Below, piece by piece: positions 25,632 to 34,791 of a stretch of 53,387 nt of DNA; position 1 is the first letter of the stretch, and each line of letters begins with the position of its first letter. The position numbers were made by a program, and so were the translations under genes. The notes under the pieces are model-generated. The model had not been told where the DNA came from, searched no databases, and worked only from the letters and a program-made list of their open reading frames with translations. Where the stretch lies: assembly GCA_913058575.1 (NCBI GenBank), contig CAJXRF010000037.1, positions 1 through 53,387 of the forward strand, given 5' to 3'. Source of the stretch: an uncultured Bermanella sp. Its GTDB lineage: Bacteria > Pseudomonadota > Gammaproteobacteria > Pseudomonadales > Oceanobacteraceae.

Positions 25632-28600
25632 ATGAATATTTCAACTAACAAAATTCACTGGGCATGGGCAGCCATTACTTTGGCATGCTTTCACGGTCAG
25701 GTTTTCGCCCTAGATAACGACCTAGATGGCATCGACGACAGCCAGGATAATTGTTTATTAGTTGCCAACCCTCCACAAAGAGACACCAACCAAAACGGTT
25801 TTGGCAATGCCTGTGACGGGGATCTCGATGGTGATGGCATCATTGATTGGGACGATATCAACCGTACTTATTGGTTTTTTGGTGTTCTTGGGGATACCGC
25901 TTATAACCCTGATGCGGATATCAATGGCGATGACCAAGTGAACGCCACCGATGCTGGACTGATTAACGTGATGATGAACACTCAGGGTGTCCCTGGGCCT
26001 TCAGCCGTGGCGGGCAGTTCTGGCAATGTGGCGCCCACCATCACAGGTAATTCCATTGCTACCCTGCTGGTGAATCAGGCTTACAACTTTGCCCCTGTGG
26101 CACAAGATTACGATGGAGACCCCTTAATGTTCAGCATTATGAATCAACCTTTATGGAGCCAATTCAATACCAGTAACGGCATACTCAGCGGCTCTCCACT
26201 TACCACCCATATTGGCAGTTACCCAAATATAGTTATCACAGTATCTGACGGGCAAGACAGTGCCTCCTTGCCTGCCTTCACCCTCACCGTGAACTCAGAA
26301 AGTCAGGTGGGCGATGTGGATGGCGATGCCGTATTAGACGACACGGATAATTGTACTTTGATGCCCAACACCCAACAGCGTGACACCAATAATAATGGCT
26401 ATGGCAACGTTTGTGACGGTGACCTTGACGGCGATGGCCTCATAAACTGGGACGATATTAACCGCAGCTATTGGTACTTCGGCACAGCAACAGACAGCTC
26501 TTACAACCCTGATGCCGATATTAATGGCGACGACCGAGTAGACGCCACGGATACCAACCTTATTAAGACCATGATGAATGCCACAGGCATGCCTGGCCCG
26601 TCGGCTGTGGCAGGTGCTCAGGAAAATTCACCGCCCACTATTTCAGGGGGCACAGACAGCCGTATTCAAGTGAATGCCACTTACAACTTTACCCCCTTAG
26701 CCAATGACAGCGATGGTGACACTTTAAGCTTTACCATTATAAATCAGCCTACTTGGGCACAGTTTAACAATGCCAGCGGTGCCCTCACAGGCACACCACA
26801 GACCAGTGACATGGGGGGGTATGCAAATATAATAATCAGCGTTAGTGATGGCCAGGCCAGTGCCGCACTGAACCCTTTTTCCATTTTGGTTGAGACTAGT
26901 TCAACCGTACCTACTATCGCTGGTTGCCAAATTTTTCCAGCGGATAATTTTTGGAATACCCCGATTCTCGAATACCCTGTGCACCCTAAAAGCAGCGACT
27001 ACATCAACAACCTAGACGCCAGCACCGAGCTTCATCCCGACTTTGGTGATGGCGAACGAGTGAATGGTGAATTACAAAGTGCCTATGGCATCGCCTATGT
27101 GGTGGTCTCCAGTGATCCAGAAAAATATGAAAATAACCCTGATATTTACCCCAAGAACAATATACCGGTGAATTTTCAATGGTGGGACGAATCGGATTGT
27201 CAGATCGCCGATACTGCTGAAGCAAAAATTTGTCAAACCAATAACGCCAGCTACCCAGTTCCGGCACAAAGAATTGTCGAAGTGGATGGAGACATAGGTG
27301 AGCTGGCAAACATTATGGAGTTTGGCACGGACAGGCATTTAGTTTCCCTAGATGCCGATACCTGCCAACTTTATGAGGTGCAGCATTATGACTACACAGT
27401 TAATAACGACACGTTAATAAATGTAAGTGGCGACAGCGGTGCCATCTGGGATCTTTCCAAAAACGAACAACGCATTAGCAATCACACCAGTGCCGATGCA
27501 GCAGGCCTTGCCATCTTGCCCGGACTGGTTCGTTTTGATGAAGTTTTTAAAAAATACGATCCAGTAAACGGCCACCAGTATGGCGAAATTAATCACGCTA
27601 TTCGCATAACGCTTAGCAACCCACAAAATGCCTATATTCTTCCGGCTACCCATTCTGATGGCAATCAATTAGGGGGTTGTGGCTTCTCTGACGATTCAAA
27701 CTGCCTGCCCATGGGCCAAAAACTGCGCCTTAAAATGTCATTAACCGAAATAAATGATTCCAGTTTTACCGAGGCCAACAAGGTCATTCTGCGCGCCATG
27801 CGCAACTATGGTTTGGTGGTAGCCGACACCGGAGGTGACCTGTTTGTATCAGGTGATCATGATCCGCGTTGGATAAACGAAGACGTTAACATTAATGCTT
27901 TAAAGAGTTTGCAGGCCAACAATTTTGAGGCGGTGATTAAACCTCAAGGTGAACGGGTATATGAATATTCATGGAGCAGTGACGCCAGTGTGTTTTATGT
28001 TCCCGAGAGCCCCGCAGATAATTTCGGCGATGACGAATTTGAATTTGTGGTGTTTGGTGATTTTAATCAGGGCGGATGCGAGCGTAACGACAGAGTGACT
28101 GAACTGATCAACTTAATGGCCACCAATGAAAATAACAGCGCCGCCTTTTATGTCTCTACCGGTGACTTGATCGATGGTTATGTGGATACCAGCGGGGGCA
28201 ATCTTTCCTTCGCTGCCAATATAGACAACAGCACCTGTGGCGCTGGGGCTGCCAATGGCAATATTCAACAGATGCTAGCCCCCATAAAAGAACGCGCCCC
28301 TTTCGCTGGCCTTAGCGCTTCGTTTTACCCTGCCATTGGCAACCATGATGGCGGCTGGGGCAGCGGCTGGTACCCCGATCCTTGGGGACAAGGCATTTGC
28401 GACATGCTTACCCCTAATACTCCAATGGACTTTATTAACCATACAGTGCCCGATTTAAACGGCGACCTGTTAACGCCCAACCTAGATAACGCAATCACTA
28501 TCAATAACTTGTTTTGCAACAAGCAAGACAGAAACTCAAGCCGACACCCAGATGAATTTTATTATTCATTTGGCTACAAGAATTCGCATTTTATTATGTT

Positions 28601-29210
28601 AAGTCTGTTTCATAACTATCAATCTTTGAACACCGCGCAAATGACATTTCTAGAAAATGAATTAAGTGACGCTAAAGATGCAGGCAAACACATTTTTGTA
28701 TTTGCCCATGCCCCCATATACACCACAAACTATGATCGCCACGACGCCACCCAAAATTGGCGCGCCTATGCCGATCTGTTCGACACCTATGGCGTGGACA
28801 TGTACATAAATGGCCACAACCATTCTTATGAACGTTCGTTTGCCTTAAAAGGCGATCCAACTGATAGCAGCAAACTCATACGAGATGACAATGGCACCGT
28901 ATATTTAACCGTGGGCAGCGCCGGAGGTGGTTCCGACGGTGTACCGGATATCAGCAACCCGCTCACCGAAGTGACGGCATTGGCACCTGACTGGAGCCAG
29001 GTAAAAATCTGGAGTAAGAGCGCCTTCGCGCGGGAAATCACCGTTTACCTTAAAGTAAAAGTGAAAGGGGCCAGTGTCAGTTTTGAAACCACGACTATTG
29101 GCATCGATACAATAGAGCGCATTAATGATAGTGGAAATTTAATTCCATTGGATGAAATCATCCTAGGTCCGCGCCAAGTAGACAGTGGCAGTTTGAGGAA
29201 GTACCCATAA
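25632..29210 (+). CDS. large secreted calcineurin-like metallophosphoesterase with duplicated calcium-binding/Ig-like modules
   Basis: 1192 aa from the ATG at 25632 (AAGGA upstream; an ATG nine codons earlier is less likely). Signal peptide 1-26 ending QVFA. Two ~200-residue modules in tandem (27-226 and 227-428) each contain a thrombospondin-3/dockerin-like Asp-rich calcium segment (DLDGDG and DADINGDD) and a cadherin/He-PIG-type Ig-like domain ending VSDGQ. Residues about 429-790 form a separate domain (CQIFPADNFWNTPI onward) that I associate with uncharacterised secreted proteins. The C-terminal 380 residues are a purple-acid-phosphatase-like esterase: VVFGDFNQGG, STGDLIDG, AIGNHDGG, FAHAPIYTT and INGHNHSYER supply the metal ligands. 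Likely role: extracellular phosphate scavenging (inference). Confidence 0.88.
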   Translation: MNISTNKIHWAWAAITLACFHGQVFALDNDLDGIDDSQDNCLLVANPPQRDTNQNGFGNACDGDLDGDGIIDWDDINRTYWFFGVLGDTAYNPDADINGDDQVNATDAGLINVMMNTQGVPGPSAVAGSSGNVAPTITGNSIATLLVNQAYNFAPVAQDYDGDPLMFSIMNQPLWSQFNTSNGILSGSPLTTHIGSYPNIVITVSDGQDSASLPAFTLTVNSESQVGDVDGDAVLDDTDNCTLMPNTQQRDTNNNGYGNVCDGDLDGDGLINWDDINRSYWYFGTATDSSYNPDADINGDDRVDATDTNLIKTMMNATGMPGPSAVAGAQENSPPTISGGTDSRIQVNATYNFTPLANDSDGDTLSFTIINQPTWAQFNNASGALTGTPQTSDMGGYANIIISVSDGQASAALNPFSILVETSSTVPTIAGCQIFPADNFWNTPILEYPVHPKSSDYINNLDASTELHPDFGDGERVNGELQSAYGIAYVVVSSDPEKYENNPDIYPKNNIPVNFQWWDESDCQIADTAEAKICQTNNASYPVPAQRIVEVDGDIGELANIMEFGTDRHLVSLDADTCQLYEVQHYDYTVNNDTLINVSGDSGAIWDLSKNEQRISNHTSADAAGLAILPGLVRFDEVFKKYDPVNGHQYGEINHAIRITLSNPQNAYILPATHSDGNQLGGCGFSDDSNCLPMGQKLRLKMSLTEINDSSFTEANKVILRAMRNYGLVVADTGGDLFVSGDHDPRWINEDVNINALKSLQANNFEAVIKPQGERVYEYSWSSDASVFYVPESPADNFGDDEFEFVVFGDFNQGGCERNDRVTELINLMATNENNSAAFYVSTGDLIDGYVDTSGGNLSFAANIDNSTCGAGAANGNIQQMLAPIKERAPFAGLSASFYPAIGNHDGGWGSGWYPDPWGQGICDMLTPNTPMDFINHTVPDLNGDLLTPNLDNAITINNLFCNKQDRNSSRHPDEFYYSFGYKNSHFIMLSLFHNYQSLNTAQMTFLENELSDAKDAGKHIFVFAHAPIYTTNYDRHDATQNWRAYADLFDTYGVDMYINGHNHSYERSFALKGDPTDSSKLIRDDNGTVYLTVGSAGGGSDGVPDISNPLTEVTALAPDWSQVKIWSKSAFAREITVYLKVKVKGASVSFETTTIGIDTIERINDSGNLIPLDEIILGPRQVDSGSLRKYP

Positions 29211-29521
29211 TCGTTTAATTAGTCTTTGGTAAGCCGGACCGAACCATAAACCACCCGGCTTACTTCAGGCTTAATGGGCTAAACACTACTCTCCCAAAAA
29301 ATGCCCCTAACCCTACATTCACTCCTAACGCAATTACAAGGTTAAAGCTAAAAATTTAAAACGTCATAGCCAAGACACCTTTTAGTCCACTTCTGGCCAA
29401 ATACAAATTTTGGCGCTGAATATTTTGGTTGTCTTTATCTTTCTAAATAAAGACCTATGCTTAGTGTACTTTTTAAACTCTTGCTAACCCTTGAGATGCC
29501 CCCTTCAGACAGAGGTGACCT
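29211..29521. other. intergenic region before the first SBP_bac_3 gene
   Basis: About 310 bp. Besides the terminator-like repeat at its start, it holds only AT-rich sequence and the leader of the binding-protein gene (AGAGGTGACCT before ATG gives a ribosome binding site). Nothing else recognised. Confidence 0.5.
29229..29263. terminator. inverted repeat after the phosphatase gene
   Basis: Perfect 9-bp GC-rich arms GTAAGCCGG and CCGGCTTAC with a 17-base loop, starting 18 bp after the stop codon. No T run follows, so termination may be factor-assisted or the stem may protect the 3' end. Confidence 0.55.
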
Positions 29522-30250
29522 ATGAGCCGTTTAATTATTCTTGCAATGGTGCTGTTGCTTTCATTACCCACAACGGCTGAGAAAATCATTGCGGCAGGTG
29601 ATCCTTGGCCTCCGTTCTCTGATCCCGATTTACCAAATCAAGGCATTTCTATTGAAATTACTAGGGCTGCCTACAAAACTCAAAATTATGAAGTTGAAAT
29701 GAAATTCGTCCCATGGGCGAGAGCAATCGACGGGGTAAAAGAAGCCGATTACGATGTACTACTGGCCGCTTGGCATACAAAGGAGCGTGCTAAATTCTTA
29801 CTCTACAGCGACTCCTATCTTGAAAACAAAATAAAGTTCATCAAACGTAAAGGGGATAGTTTCGAATTTAATGGCCTAGATAGCCTAAGCGGAAAAAATG
29901 TGGGTGTAGTGAGGGGTTACGGTTATGGCGATGAATTTTCCAATGCCCCCAATTTTAGTCGCCCGGAAGGAAAAAATGTCATTACCAGCATTAAAAAACT
30001 GGTAGCCAAAAGAATTGACCTGACATTAGAAGATGAAATAGTAGCCAGAGCCATGTTAAAAAAACAAGCGCCTGAACTATTGTATAAAATTGAATTTACA
30101 AAGAATGCCCTATCCAATAATTCAGTGCATGTGGCTTCAGGATTGAAAAACAGCAGACACAAAGAATTCATAGATGCATTTAATAAAGGATTCAAAGAGA
30201 TAAAAAGCAACGGCACACTGGATGCAATTCTAAAGAAACATGGCATCTAG
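29522..30250 (+). CDS. stand-alone periplasmic solute-binding protein (SBP_bac_3)
   Basis: 242-aa type II periplasmic binding protein of the SBP_bac_3 family (polar amino acid binding-like). Signal peptide about 1-19 ending TTAE. Family elements: AAGDPWPPFSDPDL (ligand loop), GISIEITRAAY, FVPWARAIDGVKEADYDVLLAA, KNVGVVRGYGYG and the C-terminal FNKGFKEIKSNGTLDAILKKHG. The segment replacing the usual basic ligand-anchor Arg (YSDSY) deviates from amino-acid importers. No permease or ATPase is adjacent, which is typical of the large group of orphan members in marine gammaproteobacteria, whose function is unsettled. Confidence 0.88.
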   Translation: MSRLIILAMVLLLSLPTTAEKIIAAGDPWPPFSDPDLPNQGISIEITRAAYKTQNYEVEMKFVPWARAIDGVKEADYDVLLAAWHTKERAKFLLYSDSYLENKIKFIKRKGDSFEFNGLDSLSGKNVGVVRGYGYGDEFSNAPNFSRPEGKNVITSIKKLVAKRIDLTLEDEIVARAMLKKQAPELLYKIEFTKNALSNNSVHVASGLKNSRHKEFIDAFNKGFKEIKSNGTLDAILKKHGI

Positions 30251-30319
30251 CTTATGTGAAATATACGTTTTATAAATATGTACATATTTGACTAAATGCT
30301 TATTAGAAAACCTGAAAAT

Positions 30320-30357
30320 AAAAAGGGCTAAATTCATTAAAAAATTCAGCCCTTTTT
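30320..30357. terminator. bidirectional intrinsic terminator
   Basis: Arms AAAAAGGGCT and AGCCCTTTTT with an additional AATT/AATT inner pairing, between the convergent SBP gene and VWA lipoprotein gene. A-run on the left and T-run on the right support both directions. Confidence 0.88.
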
Positions 30358-30403
30358 ATAGGTTACTTTTAATCACTCAACAAAAGAGAGTACATAGCCT
30401 ATT

Positions 30404-32023
30404 TTACAATTTTTCTAAGCTGCCTGCCAACTTCACCAACTGAATAAACTCTCCGCGATAACCGTTTTTGTCGCTGCCCTTCCCTTGTCTGGCAAGGGAT
30501 AGAATTTCTTCAAAATCAAAATCATCTACCAAGTAATCTCCTCCTCTTAGTTTTTGCCCAAATGCGGCCACGGCAGCTGAGAATTTAAAGTGGTTAGAGG
30601 CTTCACTATTTTTGGTTTTAATCGATGACTTCTCGATTGGAAAGCTGACTAATTTACTGGCGCTGGCATCACTATTAGGCAGTTTATAACGCAGCTTTAA
30701 GAATGCCAGTTCATTTGTTTTTGGCATATCGTGATGAATAGGCTGAGCGTAACGCAGTGGGTCTATTTGGTCAGCTTTATCGCTGGCCAGTGTTATTTCA
30801 TATATAGCCGTAACAGTATGACCGGCGCCAATATCCCCTGCGTCTACTTTATCGTTATTAAAGTCTTCGCGATTTAATAAGCGATTTTCGTAACCAATGA
30901 GTCGATATTCACTCACAAGCGGTGAGAATTCCATTTGAATTTTTACGTCTTTGGCTATGGTAAATAGCGTAGAAGACATTTCTTCTACCAGTACTTTTTG
31001 CGCTTCCCCAAGGTTATCAATGTAGGCAGCATTGCCATTACCTACATCGGCTAACTGCTCCATGAGTTGGCTATTGTAATTACCCATGCCGTAGCCAAGA
31101 GTGGTTAAGGATATACCCGATTTCTTTTTCTGCTTGATAAGATCAATGAGGGCTGGTGTGTTGCTAATGCCCACATTCATATCTCCGTCGGATGCGATGA
31201 TCACACGGTTAATTCCCCCTTCAATAAAGGATTGCTGTGCCAACTGATAGGCCAGTTGTATGCCCGCTCCGCCATTGGTGGAGCCGCCCGCCCTTAAGTT
31301 TTCCAGTGCACTATGGATGGCCACTTTATTGTCGCCTGGCGTAGGAGCCAGTACCATTCCAGCTGCACCGGCATACACAACGATGGCCACTTGATCTTTT
31401 TCACTTAGTTGCCGGGTGAGCATTTGGAAAGATTTTTTCACCAGTCCCAACTTTTTTCCTGAACTCATGGAACCCGATACATCAATTAGAAACACCAAAT
31501 TAGCTGGTGGTAGATCGCTTCGGTCCACATCAAAACCTTTAATGCCCACGTTCAGTAAGTAACTTTTTTTGTTCCATGGGGAAGGCGCAATTTCTGTGGT
31601 AACACTAAAAGGTTGGTCTTTATTGTGGGGATTTTTATAATCATATTGAAAGTAATTAATGAGCTCTTCGGTACGAACCATGTCGGCCTGTGGCATTCGA
31701 CCTTGGTTCAGTACTCGTCGAACATTACTGTAGGCAGCGGTATCCACATCAATTGAAAATGTGGATACCGGTTCTTCACTTACTTTCTTAATATTATTGG
31801 CTTTAATTTCTTGGTAGCGCTCACGATCTTCTACCCTGTGGATTACCAAATCGTGGGCCACCTTCATTTTCACGTGCTTTAAAGGTGTTATTGAATAGGC
31901 AGCAGAATCTTGCCGTTCTTGGCCCGACTGGTGCTCTTGGCGGGGGCCATTCATGGTACAACCGCTAATCAATACCAACGCTATACTTAAAATCGAACCG
32001 TTCATTTTACTAAAATTGGCCAT
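30404..32023 (-). CDS. yfbK: YfbK-like VWA-domain lipoprotein
   Basis: 539-aa lipoprotein (lipobox LISGC, Cys22) with the domain order of E. coli YfbK: an N-terminal conserved region (VSTFSIDVDTAAYSNVRRVL, then the MVRTEELINYF signature), a von Willebrand A domain with the MIDAS motif DVSGSMSS and GGSTNGGAGI and ASDGDMNVG, and a C-terminal DUF3520-type region. Anchored in the envelope and binding a divalent ion; physiological role of YfbK is not established. AGGA precedes the ATG with a rather long spacing. Convergent with the SBP gene; no partner gene on its side. Confidence 0.9.
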   Translation of the reverse strand: MANFSKMNGSILSIALVLISGCTMNGPRQEHQSGQERQDSAAYSITPLKHVKMKVAHDLVIHRVEDRERYQEIKANNIKKVSEEPVSTFSIDVDTAAYSNVRRVLNQGRMPQADMVRTEELINYFQYDYKNPHNKDQPFSVTTEIAPSPWNKKSYLLNVGIKGFDVDRSDLPPANLVFLIDVSGSMSSGKKLGLVKKSFQMLTRQLSEKDQVAIVVYAGAAGMVLAPTPGDNKVAIHSALENLRAGGSTNGGAGIQLAYQLAQQSFIEGGINRVIIASDGDMNVGISNTPALIDLIKQKKKSGISLTTLGYGMGNYNSQLMEQLADVGNGNAAYIDNLGEAQKVLVEEMSSTLFTIAKDVKIQMEFSPLVSEYRLIGYENRLLNREDFNNDKVDAGDIGAGHTVTAIYEITLASDKADQIDPLRYAQPIHHDMPKTNELAFLKLRYKLPNSDASASKLVSFPIEKSSIKTKNSEASNHFKFSAAVAAFGQKLRGGDYLVDDFDFEEILSLARQGKGSDKNGYRGEFIQLVKLAGSLEKL

Positions 32024-32208
32024 GGTTAAATTCCTATGGGTGATGAACTTAGACTAAGAACTAATATGGCTATGAGTTTAGAGGGGCCCCTGCGTGACCG
32101 ACACACCTCCTTGTTTGGGAAATGGGTCTTGTTTTAAAGAGTTAATTATGGTTAAAGCTGGTAGTTAAGCTGTGTAGCTATGGATAACGGCATCATTAGC
32201 CTTTAGAC

Positions 32209-33165
32209 TTGGCCAATCTTAGGAAAAAAGCACAGCAGCCACATGATGATTACTCTGTAACCATGCCATCGACCTATAACAAAATACACCGACTGAAAGC
32301 TCAAGGATGGACATGGCCTGAATTTTTGGCAGAGATTGCACGCGTGTCGGTTCATTCCATTGATGAAAAAACCCTGTACAGCAACTTTCGCTTACCTCAC
32401 AGGAAAGCCAATAAATTACTGGAAGAAACCATCAATCAATTGCATGAGCAGTATTTCCCCAGCCCCTTCCCTAAGGAAGTAGAAGGCTTAATTACTCTAT
32501 ACAATCATCTAGCAACTGCCAAAAATTACCGAACTCAAGAAGATGACATCGAATTTTTAAATCGATTTGTATTAGCCGAGCTGCATGGTGATACCCCCCA
32601 ATATGATCTGCGTTACGCCCGCCTTGCTTGGCTTGCGGCGAATATTGAGTTTGACCGTATATCTTATTGTCGCGACAACGGTCTTTTAGAAAAGCTCAGT
32701 CAAAGCCAGGCCCTTGCACTTAAATGGTTTCAACAAGCCAAACACGCCATCACTCACTGCCAACAGTTTCATAAAATTAACGTAGCGCCATTCGTCATTT
32801 ATAAACTGACTCAGAACATGCTGGCCTGTCACTTAAATGCAATGCCTAGCGCTCATCGCCTTGATAATCATGACCTTAAGCGTTTCATTGATTCTTCTGA
32901 CTATATAAGCGAGACCAAACACATGCTAGCGTTAGAGCCCTTTCAGTGGGGCATCGCTCGCAATGGTTTGCGATTCTCGTCTTTATTAAAAAATGCCCAT
33001 GATTGCGACTATTTTTACCGAGCACTCGTGAAGGCAAACAAACACTTTTTAAATTTAAATTATCAAATACCAGGCGTGCTTTCATTAGAGGAAAGTGACG
33101 ACTTCCAGTGGGCCTTAAGTGTTATTAAAGATAATCATTTAACCACCATATTAGAAAACAGTTAG
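32209..33165 (+). CDS. hypothetical cytosolic protein of 318 aa, paired with a small lipoprotein
   Basis: Family not recognised. The start is TTG at 32209 or ATG at 32263; neither has a clear ribosome binding site, so the start is uncertain. The N-terminal part (IHRLKAQGWTWPEFLAEIARVSVHSIDEKTLYSNF given here as IHRLKAQGWTW and AEIARVS) looks like a helix-turn-helix with a following LPHRKANKLLEETI helix, so DNA binding is possible. The remainder is helical and repeat-like, with Tyr/His/Cys-rich short motifs (WLAANIEFDRISYCRD), no signal peptide or membrane segment. The next gene starts 8 bp after its stop, so the two are one operon. Confidence 0.7.
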   Translation: MANLRKKAQQPHDDYSVTMPSTYNKIHRLKAQGWTWPEFLAEIARVSVHSIDEKTLYSNFRLPHRKANKLLEETINQLHEQYFPSPFPKEVEGLITLYNHLATAKNYRTQEDDIEFLNRFVLAELHGDTPQYDLRYARLAWLAANIEFDRISYCRDNGLLEKLSQSQALALKWFQQAKHAITHCQQFHKINVAPFVIYKLTQNMLACHLNAMPSAHRLDNHDLKRFIDSSDYISETKHMLALEPFQWGIARNGLRFSSLLKNAHDCDYFYRALVKANKHFLNLNYQIPGVLSLEESDDFQWALSVIKDNHLTTILENS

Positions 33166-33173
33166 GAGACACC

Positions 33174-33398
33174 ATGAGCTTTAAACAACGATTTATTTTA
33201 ATAGTAACCGCCTTTGTCTTTGTTTTAATGAGTGGGTGTGCCACCGTTAGCCGTGAATCTTACGAGCCCATGGAGCGTCAGGATCGAGACCAGTCACAAA
33301 CACAAGAACAATCCTCACCCTCCATTAACGGTGAAATGGAAGAGGTAGAACAACAGAAAAAAAATAAAGGATCAGATGATATGGAACGCCTTGATTAG
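33174..33398 (+). CDS. small lipoprotein of 74 aa
   Basis: Short lipoprotein: basic start MSFKQRF, hydrophobic stretch, lipobox LMSGC (Cys22), then a strongly charged, Gln/Glu/Asp-rich tail (ERQDRDQSQTQEQ and KKNKGSDDMERLD) of about 50 residues with no fold motif. AGGAGAC six bases before the ATG is a strong ribosome binding site. Translated from the same transcript as the preceding 318-aa protein (8-bp gap). Function unknown; a hairpin follows. Confidence 0.8.
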   Translation: MSFKQRFILIVTAFVFVLMSGCATVSRESYEPMERQDRDQSQTQEQSSPSINGEMEEVEQQKKNKGSDDMERLD

Positions 33399-33413
33399 TT
33401 TCATTCATCTATA

Positions 33414-33452
33414 AAGAACTGAATTAAGGATAACGTTTTTTGTTCAGTTCTT
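33414..33452. terminator. inverted repeat after the small lipoprotein gene
   Basis: Perfect 10-bp arms AAGAACTGAA and TTCAGTTCTT enclose a 19-base loop that itself contains a run of six T residues. Position right after the stop codon suggests a transcript end, although no T run follows the stem. Confidence 0.5.
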
Positions 33453-33522
33453 AGCCTGTGCTGTAACACTAAGGCAAGGAATTTCAGGTACAATTGCACC
33501 CTGTATAAAATAGTCATTCATA

Positions 33523-34695
33523 TTGAGAGCCACCCACTTGTCCAACCTAGAAAATGATATCACCGAGCCGCCTACCCAAGGACCCACTCCCGAGCTAACC
33601 CCAGAGCCAAAAGACGAGCAAACGTTGCTAAGCTTGATGCTAATGGGTAAACCCTTGCGTCTCATCACCGACAGCGAATCCGTACAAAGCCTCTACTGGG
33701 GCGAGCAACTGGTCAGCCGTGCCTTACTGGCTGGCAAACGCATCGCTGAAATTGCTCACCGCTTTCAAATACCCGCACCCGCCGCCGTACAACCTGCCAC
33801 GCCCTTAGCAATCAGCCTAAATCTGCAAGCCCAAGATAACAATTTGGCTTTTCAATTGTGGGTAGAACAACGCCAACAAGAAAGTGGCCTATGTCCCATG
33901 CCCGATGGCGGACACCTAGTAAAACCTAAGAAAAGCCTAAACCTTATGGGCTTGGCGGCACTGGGCTTTAAACTATTAAAAAGCACTAAGGTCATTAAAG
34001 CCGTGTTGGCGGGCGCCTCTGTAGCAGGCTATGCATGGTTATTCTCATTTGAGTTTGCCCTAGTGTTAATTGCCTGTTTAGTGGCCCACGAATACGGCCA
34101 TGTTAAAGCCATGCAGTATTTTGGCATTAAGACCAAAGGCATTTATTTAATTCCGTTTGTGGGCGGGTTAGCGGTGTCGGACGACAAAATTAACACTCGC
34201 TGGCAGGACGTGGTGATTTCCATCATGGGCCCGGTTTTTGGTTTATTTATGTCGTTGGGGTGTTGGCTGTTATATGGCATCACCGACCTCGAGTTATTTG
34301 CAGGGGCTGCGGTATTAAGCTCGCTATTAAATCTATTTAACTTATTGCCCATTCTACCGCTAGATGGCGGACACATATTGAAAAGCGTCAGCTTTTCCAT
34401 GCGCTCTTGGGTGGGTTTAGGCGCATGCATGGCGGGCATTGCTTTGGGGCTATGGGTGTCTTACAGCTTTGGACTGGCGCTATTGGTTTTCTTTTTAGCG
34501 GTAGGGGCGTTAGAAATTGTCTTTGAATGGCGCCAGCGCCAACATTCGCATTTAGTACCACTAGATACCTATGGGCAACTATTTTCAGCGGCTTGGTATT
34601 TTATGGTGGCCGCAGGGCACATATTTGTGATCATGAGCTTTGCCGATTCGCAAAACCCGATTCTTAGCTTGCCCATGAAAATCCTGGGCAGCTAA
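33523..34695 (+). CDS. site-2-protease-like (M50) intramembrane zinc metalloprotease
   Basis: 390 aa with a soluble, Pro/Glu-rich N-terminal region of about 150 residues, then about six membrane segments. Zinc motif HEYGH (His189, Glu190, His193) sits in a membrane helix and LLPILPLDGGHIL supplies the second motif (Asp281, Gly-Gly), both diagnostic of S2P/M50 peptidases. No PDZ domain and no CBS domain. Intramembrane cleavage of a membrane protein substrate is expected; the substrate is unknown, and no sigma or anti-sigma gene is adjacent. The start is TTG at 33523 or TTG at 33538, without clear ribosome binding site; the beginning is uncertain. Confidence 0.88.
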   Translation: MRATHLSNLENDITEPPTQGPTPELTPEPKDEQTLLSLMLMGKPLRLITDSESVQSLYWGEQLVSRALLAGKRIAEIAHRFQIPAPAAVQPATPLAISLNLQAQDNNLAFQLWVEQRQQESGLCPMPDGGHLVKPKKSLNLMGLAALGFKLLKSTKVIKAVLAGASVAGYAWLFSFEFALVLIACLVAHEYGHVKAMQYFGIKTKGIYLIPFVGGLAVSDDKINTRWQDVVISIMGPVFGLFMSLGCWLLYGITDLELFAGAAVLSSLLNLFNLLPILPLDGGHILKSVSFSMRSWVGLGACMAGIALGLWVSYSFGLALLVFFLAVGALEIVFEWRQRQHSHLVPLDTYGQLFSAAWYFMVAAGHIFVIMSFADSQNPILSLPMKILGS

Positions 34696-34791
34696 TGGTT
34701 AAAATAATAAAACCATTAAAATTATGGGGGTGGTCACGGTGATAATCACAGTGAAACAGCCCCCTAATCTTTACAAAATGAATTAACTAGA

